From: Carthagonibacter metallireducens
Lineage (GTDB): Bacteria > Gemmatimonadota > Gemmatimonadetes > Palauibacterales > Palauibacteraceae
DNA length: 5,946 bases
NCBI GenBank assembly: GCA_023554445.1
Contig: JAMJQQ010000025.1
Location: forward strand, 1 to 5,946
Direction: 5' to 3'
The notes under the pieces were generated by a model. That model did no database searches. It saw only the letters and a list, made by a program, of their open reading frames with translations, and was not told the origin of the DNA. The position numbers and the translations under genes were made by a program. Below are positions 1-5,627 of this stretch, piece after piece; the stretch's first letter is position 1, and every line of letters begins with the position of its first letter.

Positions 1-244
1 TTCCCGGCACGTGGACGACGTCGCGCCGGAGAACCCGAACTGGAATGCCGGCTACGGCTACCAGTGGTGGCGTGTAGACTCCGATGGCGTCGAGGTATGG
101 GCGGGTCTCGGGTACGGCGGACAGTATCTTCTCGTCCTGCCTGATCAGCGTATCGTGGGCGTCGCGAATTCCTGGAATGTGTTCGGACCGCACACGCAGG
201 TTTTTGGAGCCTTCCTGGAGGCGCTGATCGAGTCGGCCCGATAG
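1..244 (+). CDS. Serine hydrolase, beta-lactamase/PBP-like fold, C-terminal fragment (5' end outside window)
   Basis: This is the last 80 or so codons of an open frame that enters from the left edge and stops at TAG 242-244. The visible protein reads GYGYQWW, then W-A-G-L-GYGGQY, then LLVLPDQRIVGVANSWN and a short amphipathic C-terminal helix. In class C beta-lactamase-related serine hydrolases (EstB / PBP4* / D-aminopeptidase-like), this G-[HYW]-GGQ strand followed by a 'VvPdxxlVvVvt' strand is the usual C-terminal signature; it takes the place of the KTG box lining the active site. The nucleophile S-x-x-K and Y-x-N motifs would lie upstream of the window. A GTG at 11 could be read as a start, but the frame is open to the edge and the fold would be far too short, so it is internal. 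Substrate (ester, peptide or beta-lactam) cannot be told from this fragment. The gene converges on the nuclease gene with 19 bases between stops. Confidence 0.8.
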   Translation, partial: SRHVDDVAPENPNWNAGYGYQWWRVDSDGVEVWAGLGYGGQYLLVLPDQRIVGVANSWNVFGPHTQVFGAFLEALIESAR

Positions 245-246
245 GT

Positions 247-259
247 GTTGGCGGCCAAC
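247..259. repeat. Short palindrome between convergent genes
   Basis: GTTGGC-G-GCCAAC is a perfect 6-base inverted repeat around a single G. It fills most of the 19-base gap between the stops of the serine hydrolase (+) and the nuclease (-). As RNA it could fold as a 5-bp stem with a CGG triloop on either transcript. There is no T-tract on either side, so it is at best a weak bidirectional transcription stop or 3'-end stabiliser. In GC-rich DNA it could also be chance. Confidence 0.25.
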
Positions 260-263
260 CGAT

Positions 264-1217
264 TCAGAACGGGCCTGCGGGTGCGCTCCCGGCGAGCTCC
301 GACTCGCACAGCTCGAAGAAGTTGCAGCTCGGACAGCGGCGCCGGTTTTCGGTAAGCGGAAAAACCTCACGTGACTTCGGCGCGTTCCGGATCGGGTCCT
401 CGAGGTAGGTGCGCATTGCCGCCACGCTGTCCCGGATCGACTGCTTCTCCTCTTCGATGTCGCGATCGGTGATCGGCGCGCTCACAGCCGTCCCGTCCCC
501 CAGGTATTCCCTGCGACCGATGATGGGCCCCGGAGGCAGATCCCCACGCAGTCGCAGATAGAGAGCGTAGGTGCGCAGCTGCGCCGCGTGACTATCGTCG
601 CTCGCCCCGGTCTTCCAGTCCACGATCCGCCACGCATCACCGAGCCGGTAGAGCAGGTCCGGCTGTGCGTAGAGCTTCACGCCTTCGAACTCGACCGAGT
701 CGAGCCTGTCCACCTCGCGAATCTCCACCCGGGGTGCTTCGGCCGCCTCTCGAAAACTCTCGGACTCGGGGAGGTTCCGGAGGCAGTCGTACAGGCGGGT
801 TCGAATCTTCTGCACGAGATCACCCGACGGCCCGCTGCCCCGGTAGAACTCCATCAGCATGGGGTGCCGGCCCGGGTTGCGCTCCCACTCTTCGCGCTGC
901 TGGGCGAGCACCCAGGCCCGGTTCAGACGCCCGCGACCCTCTTCGATCAATTCCGGTCCCGTGGGCGGTTGAGCTCCGCCGCGCACTCGGCTCAGGGCAT
1001 CGGCGGCGATCTCGTGCACCACGTTCCCGAGCGTCATGTGCAGGTTCGAGATCTTCTTCAACCGCCACGCTGCGCGTGCCTCGGCAGGAGAGTCGTCGAG
1101 CCAGCCGTTGTGAGATCCGTAGTAGTTCCAGTAGTACTTCCGCGGGCATTCCCGAAACAGCGATCTGCGGCTCTGGGACCAGGAGAAGTCGGGAAACGGA
1201 CGGATCTCGAACCCCAT
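264..1217 (-). CDS. PD-(D/E)XK nuclease family protein (RecB/Cas4/AddB-like) with predicted 4Fe-4S cysteines
   Basis: This 317-residue protein is predicted to be a cytoplasmic DNA nuclease. Visible motifs, in order: F21-R-E-C24-PRKYYW with a following YYGS..GW; the G64-x3-H68 motif; P186-D187; D200-W-K202; Q213-x3-Y217; and a C-terminal C295-x2-C298-x5-C304. H68, D187, D200 and K202 correspond to the metal-binding and catalytic residues of the RecB/Cas4 branch of PD-(D/E)XK enzymes. One Cys near the N-terminus plus a C-x2-C-x5-C group at the C-terminus is the iron-sulfur 'staple' known from AddB, Cas4 and Dna2-type nucleases. No helicase motif is present and the length fits a stand-alone nuclease. 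From memory, stand-alone relatives with a 'CPRKYY.NYYGS..GW' start occur in many bacteria, mostly without assigned function. The ATG overlaps the preceding TGA by one base (TGATG), with GGAG 8 nt upstream inside the previous gene, so translation is probably coupled. Biological role unknown; DNA repair or defence are the reasonable options. Confidence 0.85.
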   Translation of the reverse strand: MGFEIRPFPDFSWSQSRRSLFRECPRKYYWNYYGSHNGWLDDSPAEARAAWRLKKISNLHMTLGNVVHEIAADALSRVRGGAQPPTGPELIEEGRGRLNRAWVLAQQREEWERNPGRHPMLMEFYRGSGPSGDLVQKIRTRLYDCLRNLPESESFREAAEAPRVEIREVDRLDSVEFEGVKLYAQPDLLYRLGDAWRIVDWKTGASDDSHAAQLRTYALYLRLRGDLPPGPIIGRREYLGDGTAVSAPITDRDIEEEKQSIRDSVAAMRTYLEDPIRNAPKSREVFPLTENRRRCPSCNFFELCESELAGSAPAGPF

Positions 1218-1783
1218 CAGTTGAACTCCACCGTGATAGGATCATCGTCCGGGGCGGCGAAGTAGAGCGTTCGCTGCTGGCCCGACGGCGAATGCAGCAC
1301 CCTGACGATGTTCCGCTGGTCGTCGAACTGGTCGTATAGAACGTTGTCCAGTACGGTTATCGCCCGCGGTAGAGTGTCGGTGCGATACTCCAGTAGATAC
1401 CACCAGACCGTCGCATCCCCCTGGCCCGCCTCCAGGTCGACTCCGCTGGACAGCACGGCTGCGGCCAGCTCCCTGCCATCCGCCTGGATCACCAGGGAAT
1501 GCTCCAGGTAGGCCAGGAATGCCGAGTCCGCCTCGGGTGTCGGGCTGAGGTCGTATTCCTCCAGATCAGCGCGTGCGGCCAGTGCCGCCTCGAGGTCGTC
1601 CTTGAACATCCGGATGCGCAGGTACAGGGCGTTCTGCTCTACGACCAGCTGTGCCGTGGAAAGATGAAGCGGATGCGCCTTCGTCACGCACGCCGGTTCC
1701 GACGCCGGAACGAGCGTCGCCAGGCCGCAGAGTGAGGCGATCGTGAGTCCGACTGCCGGGATCACGTGGCGGGCGCCACCCAC
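1217..1783 (-). CDS. Secreted DUF6702-like protein of unknown function
   Basis: This is a 188-residue exported protein. Residues 1-31 form a signal peptide: R5-H6 in the n-region, a hydrophobic stretch from V7 to about V25, then a small-residue cleavage zone around PASEPA. C19 is not in a good lipobox (preceded by S-L), so signal peptidase I processing is more likely. The mature part shows H37-P-L-H40-L-S, then L-R56-I-R58-M-F60-K-D62-D63-L, and near the end D155-Q156-R-N158-I-V followed by a terminal beta-strand. This 'HPxHxS ... RxFxDDLE ... dQxNIV' pattern matches my recollection of DUF6702, a small predicted beta-rich family common in Bacteroidota near M1 peptidases; function unknown. The start is uncertain. 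GTG at 1783 overlaps the peptidase gene by 22 nt and keeps the n-region charge, so it was chosen. GTG at 1765 would give a classic 4-nt GTGA overlap but an uncharged leader six residues shorter. Neither has a strong Shine-Dalgarno sequence. Confidence 0.75.
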   Translation of the reverse strand: MGGARHVIPAVGLTIASLCGLATLVPASEPACVTKAHPLHLSTAQLVVEQNALYLRIRMFKDDLEAALAARADLEEYDLSPTPEADSAFLAYLEHSLVIQADGRELAAAVLSSGVDLEAGQGDATVWWYLLEYRTDTLPRAITVLDNVLYDQFDDQRNIVRVLHSPSGQQRTLYFAAPDDDPITVEFN

Positions 1784-3834
1784 TCGTTGTCTTCTCTGTC
1801 GATGTCGGCGAACCAGCCGTCCGGGTCGACCACCACCTTCGTCAACTCATCATCACTGAACAGCCCGAACACGAACTCCTGCTCGTTCGCCCGCCACACA
1901 TCCACCGGTAGATCCACCCGCTCGGTCTCGCCGTTCTCGAAGGTGATGTCCATCTGTACCGGCGTCACGAGGCCGCCATCGTTCTGCAGCGTAATCCGGT
2001 AGTAATAGCGCCCGCGCTCCGACGAGCCGAGCAGTTCCTCGGTGTCCTGACGGCTGACGTCGGCAATCCTCTGGTCATTGGCGTGCGTCGTGTAGAACCA
2101 GCCACGCCACATCCAAGCGAGATCCTCGCCGGCACCTTCCTCCATCGATCGGAAGAAATCCGATGGCTGCGGCTTCTTGAACGCCCAGCGCTGCGCGTAG
2201 CCGCTGAACGCGTCGTCGAACACCTCCGGACCGAGCACGGCTTCCCGAAGCATCGTCAGCCCGGCAGCCGGCTTCGCGTAGCCGTTGTTGCCGAAGTCCT
2301 TATGGATCAGGTCCGAGTGCGTCATGATCGGCACCTGGTCGGGATCGCGCATGTAGTCGACGATCGACTGCGGAGATCCTCGCCACCTGGGGAAATCCGG
2401 GTCGAGCTCCACCTCGGCGTAGTGTTGAAGGAAGGTGTTGAGACCCTCATCCATCCAGGTCCATTTGCGCTCGTCCGAGTTGACGATCATCGGGAACCAG
2501 TTGTGTCCGACTTCGTGAATCGTCACGCCGATCAGGGCATACTTCAGCCCGTCCGAGTAGCCGCCTTCGACGTCCCCCCTGGGCCGCGCGCCGCAGAACG
2601 CGACCATCGGATACTCCATTCCGCCCGCCGGCCCGTTGATGTTGCTGGCCTTCGGGTAGGGATATTCGAACGCCATGCGACCGTAGGTCTCGAGCGTCTG
2701 TATCACGGCCGCCGTCGAGATGTCGTTCCACAGCGGCATCGCGTCGCGCGGATACAGCGAGTGAACGGCGATGGGCGGCTGATCGGGCCGGTACTGAAAT
2801 CCAGCCGCGTCCCAGACGAAGGTCTTGGAAGAAGCCCAGGCGAAGTCCCGGACGTTTTCCGCCCGATAGTGCCAGGTCAGCATTCCGTCCTGCGCCGGCC
2901 GGCTGGCCGCCGTCATCACTTCGTCGGGCCCGACGATGAACACCGGCTCCTCGCCCCGGTATGCGCGGGCCAGTCTCTCACGCTGCGCAGCCGTCAGGAC
3001 CTCCGCGGGATTCTGAAGCACGCCCGTCGCGTCGACGATGTGATTCGACGGCACCGTGATGCGAACATCGTAGTCGCCGAACTCGAGGTAGAATTCCCCT
3101 CGTCCGAGGAACTGGTCCGTCTGCCAGCCGTTCACGTCATCGTAGACGGAGAGCCGCGGAAACCACTGCGCCAGTTCGTAGATCCAGCCGTCACTCACCT
3201 CTTCCTTGCCCCCACGCCCCCAGTCCGGAATCGCGAAACTCCAGTCGATCTCGAATTCGGTAGTCGCCCCGGGCATGACGGGCTCGGGCAGAAAAATCTT
3301 CATCAGCGTACCGTTGATCCGGTAGGGTGCGTCGCTCAGCCCTCCGCCCGCATCGACCACCTGCACCCGTCCGATTTCGTGTCCGCCGTCGAAAAGGTCC
3401 ACTCCGAGCCAGCGTCGCGCGCGAGGATCGATCTCTTCGGGCAGAGCTCGGCGCATTTGATATGTCCTGCTGTGCTCCAGAGACCGAACGTTCTGATCGA
3501 GCTGGATCCAGAGGTAATCCAGGGCATCCGGGGAGTTGTTGTGGTAGGTGATCCGCTCGGTCCCCGACACCCGGTGCGCCACCGTGTCGAGCTCCGTCTC
3601 GATCCGGTAGTCGACCTTCTGCTGCCAGTAGCGGGCCCCGGGTGCCCCGGAGCCCGTGCGCAGGTCGTTCGGCGCCGGCCAGTCCTCGAGTGCGCGGAAG
3701 ATCGACTGATTCGTCCGGCCTGTCGAATCGGGGTGCAGCCAATGCTGCGCGCCGGCCGGCGTCGTGAGAAGGAGGAGCCCCGCCACGGCAGCGGCGGCCG
3801 TTCCAGCCCGCTTCGTCCACGTCCCGTTCTTCAT
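1762..3834 (-). CDS. Secreted M1 family zinc metallopeptidase (aminopeptidase)
   Basis: This 690-residue exported enzyme is predicted to remove N-terminal residues from peptides outside the cytoplasm. A signal peptide (K2, K8, R9, then the run A13-L23) ends in P-A-G-A29, with likely cleavage before Q30. An N-terminal beta domain (about 70-270) is followed by the catalytic domain: G404-G-M-E407-Y-P (substrate amino-terminus loop, GGMEYP instead of the textbook GAMEN), H440-E441-V-G-H444-N-W, and E463 in WMDEGLN. The gap of 18 residues between H444 and E463 is exactly the M1 spacing for the third zinc ligand. Y519 in G-Y-A-K fits the conserved transition-state tyrosine. The chain ends with a small beta domain (about 605-680) and lacks the long helical domain of APN/ERAP-type enzymes. 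All catalytic residues are present, so it should be active. The ATG is preceded by GAGGG ten nt upstream. It is the second gene of the operon, 44 nt after the HupE-like gene, and overlaps the DUF6702-like gene. Confidence 0.95.
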   Translation of the reverse strand: MKNGTWTKRAGTAAAAVAGLLLLTTPAGAQHWLHPDSTGRTNQSIFRALEDWPAPNDLRTGSGAPGARYWQQKVDYRIETELDTVAHRVSGTERITYHNNSPDALDYLWIQLDQNVRSLEHSRTYQMRRALPEEIDPRARRWLGVDLFDGGHEIGRVQVVDAGGGLSDAPYRINGTLMKIFLPEPVMPGATTEFEIDWSFAIPDWGRGGKEEVSDGWIYELAQWFPRLSVYDDVNGWQTDQFLGRGEFYLEFGDYDVRITVPSNHIVDATGVLQNPAEVLTAAQRERLARAYRGEEPVFIVGPDEVMTAASRPAQDGMLTWHYRAENVRDFAWASSKTFVWDAAGFQYRPDQPPIAVHSLYPRDAMPLWNDISTAAVIQTLETYGRMAFEYPYPKASNINGPAGGMEYPMVAFCGARPRGDVEGGYSDGLKYALIGVTIHEVGHNWFPMIVNSDERKWTWMDEGLNTFLQHYAEVELDPDFPRWRGSPQSIVDYMRDPDQVPIMTHSDLIHKDFGNNGYAKPAAGLTMLREAVLGPEVFDDAFSGYAQRWAFKKPQPSDFFRSMEEGAGEDLAWMWRGWFYTTHANDQRIADVSRQDTEELLGSSERGRYYYRITLQNDGGLVTPVQMDITFENGETERVDLPVDVWRANEQEFVFGLFSDDELTKVVVDPDGWFADIDREDNEWVAPAT

Positions 3835-3878
3835 GTCCCTGTGTCCCTCTTCCCCGAGGTTGTGCCTGTCGATCCGAC

Positions 3879-4517
3879 TCAGGTCGAAATCTGAAGTCTA
3901 TCCACGAATATCGCGAGAGCGAGCAGTCCCGTGATCGAGGAAACGCCGAGCACCCAGGCCCGCTTCGGGAGTCCGATCACGGAGACCAAAAGCGCCGCGA
4001 TCAGCGAGAGCACCGCCACGATCGCCAGCTGGCCAATCTCGAGCCCGATGTTGAACGAGAGAAGCGGCAGCAGAATGCTGGCCTCGCCCCCCAGTGCCGC
4101 CCGAAGGAACGCCGAGAATCCGAGACCGTGAATCAGCCCGAATCCCACAGCGATTCCGTAGCGGATCCGATCTTTCGCGCCGGGCCGGTTCGAGGCCCGT
4201 GCGGACTCCGGTCCCGACGGCCCTGCCGGGTCTGAACCCTCACTCGAGCCTGCGATGTTCACGAGACTCGTCGCCAGAATGGTCAGAGGAATCAGGAACT
4301 CGACCAATTGAGTATCGATCCTGACCAGTCCAAGCGTCGCGAGTGCCAGCGTGATCGAGTGCCCGACCGTAAACGCCGTCACCAGCCAGAACAGGCGGCG
4401 CAGGTCGCCGAGATCCGACGCCGTCAGCGCCGCGACGAACAGCAGGTGGTCGTAGCCCCCGGGATCGGTGATGTGCTCGAAGCCCAGCCGTAGGTAGACG
4501 AGAATCTCTGATACCAT
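3879..4517 (-). CDS. HupE/UreJ_2-like multi-pass membrane protein
   Basis: This 212-residue polytopic inner-membrane protein has about six hydrophobic segments: roughly 22-34, 43-62, 73-89, 121-139, 147-175 and 188-206. Conserved-looking polar residues lie in or next to membrane segments: G12-F-E-H15, G-Y-D23-H24-L-L-F, V-G-H53-S, G-L-I-H130-G-L-G-F and F155-N156-x-G-x-E160-x-x-Q163. The H15/DH24/H53/H130 pattern is that of the HupE/UreJ family, whose characterised members are linked to nickel or cobalt supply for hydrogenase and urease. The shorter UreJ_2-type proteins beside peptidases have no proven cargo. Residues 91-118 form a Pro/Ser/Gly/Ala-rich, probably disordered loop between segments 3 and 4. 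The frame stays open up to 4907, but the extra 130 residues are uncharacteristic and run through the start of the divergent lipoprotein gene. ATG 4517, directly before the first family motif, is therefore preferred, although its Shine-Dalgarno sequence is poor. It is the first gene of the minus-strand operon. Confidence 0.82.
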   Translation of the reverse strand: MVSEILVYLRLGFEHITDPGGYDHLLFVAALTASDLGDLRRLFWLVTAFTVGHSITLALATLGLVRIDTQLVEFLIPLTILATSLVNIAGSSEGSDPAGPSGPESARASNRPGAKDRIRYGIAVGFGLIHGLGFSAFLRAALGGEASILLPLLSFNIGLEIGQLAIVAVLSLIAALLVSVIGLPKRAWVLGVSSITGLLALAIFVDRLQIST

Positions 4518-4627
4518 GCCCTGCGTCGGGTTGCAGTCATCCGTACGCGGATGTCTTCGGTGCGCCACTCCAGAGGAACAGCCGGGGCCACCGGGAAGTT
4601 GCATCCCGGCAGAGGCCGCGGCGGCTG

Positions 4628-4651
4628 GTAGCTGATCGGATTGCCAGCTAC
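4628..4651. repeat. Inverted repeat in divergent intergenic region
   Basis: GTAGCTG (4628-4634) and CAGCTAC (4645-4651) form a perfect 7-bp inverted repeat with a 10-base spacer. It lies in the 184-base divergent region between the HupE-like operon start (4517) and the lipoprotein start (4702). The position and half-site spacing would suit a dimeric regulator site or an RNA hairpin. No confident -10/-35 pair is visible near it, and chance is possible. Confidence 0.3.
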
Positions 4652-4666
4652 ATTGATCCTTCCCCC

Positions 4667-4692
4667 CCTCGCCGAAACCCGGTTTCGCGAGG
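4667..4692 (+). promoter_or_regulatory. Inverted repeat overlapping the lipoprotein ribosome binding site
   Basis: CCTCG (4667-4671) pairs with CGAGG (4688-4692). Inside this, CGAAACC (4673-4679) mirrors GGTTTCG (4681-4687), with one unpaired C at 4672. As RNA this can fold as two stacked 5-bp helices (CCTCG/CGAGG and CGAAA/TTTCG) with a five-base CCCGG loop. The 3' arm covers the first three bases of the AGGAG Shine-Dalgarno sequence (4690-4694) of the lipoprotein gene starting at 4702. This may reduce or switch translation. As DNA, the 15-base core CGAAACC-C-GGTTTCG could instead be a regulator site. Confidence 0.4.
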
Positions 4693-4701
4693 AGAATCAT
4701 C

Positions 4702-5181
4702 ATGCGAATGCGACTCGCCGGCGGGATCATCCCGCTGATCGTCGGCGTTGCGCTCATCTCCCCCGGCTGCGCCGAAGACACTCCGTACGAGGGACCGCCA
4801 TCCCAGACCCTTACCGGCGACTGGAACTTCGGCGTCACGATCGTCGAAGAGACAGGCGATTGTGCGGGAAGCAACGAACCCCCGTGGAACGCCCTCGCCG
4901 AGATCACTCAGACCGGGGCCGCGGTCGTGATTTCCAGCAATTGGAACTCGGACGCTGTCGACGGCCCCTACGCGTTCGTAGGAACACTCAATGGAATGGA
5001 TATCCAGGCGGTCGGTGAGTACCCAGAGGGAGGAGGGACCACCAGCGCGACCTACAACCTGACCGTCGACGCGAACTGGAATCGAATGACGGGTAACGAG
5101 ATCTGGTCGTGGACGGACGGAGTGAGCAGTTGCGTAAACAGCCGATCGGTGGTGGTGGCGAATCGGGTCAATCCCGACTGA
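4702..5181 (+). CDS. Small lipoprotein, beta-rich, unknown function
   Basis: This 159-residue predicted lipoprotein starts at ATG 4702, with AGGAG at 4690-4694 seven nt upstream, a clear ribosome binding site. Residues 1-23 are a lipoprotein leader: R2 and R4, the hydrophobic run I9-I19, then S-P-G-C23. The lipobox is slightly unusual because of the Pro at -2. After a short linker (24-36) comes a compact domain beginning L-T-G-D-W41-N-F-G, with alternating hydrophobic residues typical of a small beta-barrel or sandwich. It is rich in Trp (41, 62, 81, 126, 135, 137) and has only two cysteines in the mature domain (C54, C144), placed near its start and end as if forming a closing disulfide. The Leu-Thr-Gly-x-Trp start is reminiscent of lipocalin-like domains, but I do not recognise a named family. 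It is divergent from the HupE-like operon and followed by a terminator-like hairpin, so it is probably monocistronic. Confidence 0.8.
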   Translation: MRMRLAGGIIPLIVGVALISPGCAEDTPYEGPPSQTLTGDWNFGVTIVEETGDCAGSNEPPWNALAEITQTGAAVVISSNWNSDAVDGPYAFVGTLNGMDIQAVGEYPEGGGTTSATYNLTVDANWNRMTGNEIWSWTDGVSSCVNSRSVVVANRVNPD

Positions 5182-5223
5182 GTAAACCGGGCATTCCATC
5201 TGCCCAGCGGCTGACACGACGAA

Positions 5224-5255
5224 AAGGGCCTGACCGCGTAAACGGCCAGGCCCTT
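5224..5255 (+). terminator. Rho-independent-like terminator hairpin after the lipoprotein gene
   Basis: AAGGGCCTG (5224-5232) pairs perfectly with CAGGCCCTT (5247-5255). The stem continues past one A-C mismatch with CCG/CGG around a CGTAAA loop. It lies 43 nt after the lipoprotein stop. The downstream T-run is short on the plus strand (TT then AGG). The AAAA before the stem gives a TTTT tail on the minus strand, so it may also stop leftward transcription. The strong stem and its position support termination; the weak plus-strand T-tract limits confidence. Confidence 0.55.
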
Positions 5256-5408
5256 AGGTGGCGCTTTAGAAGGAGTTCGTCCCCGTTCCGACGGCGCGCC
5301 TTCAAGCTGCAGCGTCAAATCCGCGCCAGCCGACCGCACCCGGGGGAGAGACGGCGGGACAGCGGGTGATCAAGCAGGAAGCGTGCCCGAATCCCGGATG
5401 CCAGGCTC

Positions 5409-5437
5409 GTGACACCGATCTCGTAACAATATATTTT
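5409..5437 (+). promoter_or_regulatory. Candidate sigma70-like promoter for the downstream lipoprotein
   Basis: GTGACA (5409-5414, five of six matches to TTGACA) is followed after 17 bases by TATTTT (5432-5437), or after 15 bases by the better box TATATT (5430-5435). These boxes lie at the left edge of the only strongly AT-rich patch in the window (5424-5457, 6 G/C in 34 bases). Initiation near 5443-5447 would give a leader of about 220 nt before the ATG at 5666. The consensus used is the general bacterial one; promoter preferences of this lineage are not known to me. Confidence 0.35.
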
Positions 5438-5450
5438 ACATAGTTTTACA
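5434..5450. repeat. Helically phased direct repeat TTTTACA
   Basis: TTTTACA occurs at 5434-5440 and again at 5444-5450, separated by TAG, which gives a 10-bp period (about one helical turn). It lies within the AT-rich island and overlaps or follows the candidate -10 box. It could be a tandem operator for a repressor or activator, an intrinsically bent element, or chance in AT-rich DNA. Confidence 0.35.
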
Positions 5451-5605
5451 AAATCGATTGATGGGCGCTCCCGACCGAGCTCGTTCGAGGCTCGGCAAAT
5501 CGTCGCTTCCGTGCTACAGGTTCTCGTCCCGCCGTTGCCACGAATCGAGCCCTTCAGGACGGCCCGGCGCCAAGGGCTGGAGAGGACGGGATCAACCCGG
5601 GTGAC

Positions 5606-5627
5606 GGCGGGGAGACGGCTCCCCGCC
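5606..5627 (+). promoter_or_regulatory. Strong leader hairpin upstream of the second lipoprotein
   Basis: GGCGGGGAG (5606-5614) and CTCCCCGCC (5619-5627) form a perfect 9-bp, very GC-rich stem with an ACGG tetraloop. It ends 27 bases before the AGGAGG ribosome binding site (5655-5660). No T-tract follows, so it is not a standard terminator; an mRNA-stabilising or translation-modulating leader element is the more likely reading. Two weaker stems precede it: CCGAGC/GCTCGG at 5475-5495, and AGCCCTT/AAGGGCT at 5548-5578. Confidence 0.4.

Noticed and set aside
264..1217. Reading the nuclease as Cas4 of a CRISPR adaptation module.
   Set aside because: No repeats, cas1 or cas2 are present. The shared residues are general to the RecB/AddB/Cas4 branch, and the YYGS..GW N-terminus points to a stand-alone family.
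588..1339. Two overlapping plus-strand open frames of about 225 codons opposite the nuclease gene.
   Set aside because: Compositionally biased (Arg/Pro/Ser) translations without motifs. The opposite strand encodes a protein with clear PD-(D/E)XK and Fe-S motifs.
2083..3894. A 603-codon plus-strand open frame antisense to the M1 peptidase gene.
   Set aside because: It lies entirely opposite a gene with an intact catalytic site. Its translation is Arg/His/Val/Pro-rich with no domain, as expected for the mirror frame of a GC-rich gene.
4518..4907. N-terminal extension of the HupE-like frame by 130 residues.
   Set aside because: The extra segment has no family motif or membrane segment and would overlap the signal sequence of the divergent lipoprotein. 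ATG 4517 sits right at the conserved start of the family.
4648..5217. A 189-codon minus-strand open frame opposite the lipoprotein gene.
   Set aside because: It is the shadow of a gene with a strong ribosome binding site and lipobox, and its translation shows no domain.
5285..5330. A possible tRNA-like T-arm ending in ...CGCGCCA near 5315-5325.
   Set aside because: No matching acceptor, D-arm or anticodon arm could be found on either strand. The GGCGCG/CGCGCC pairing is a simple inverted repeat.
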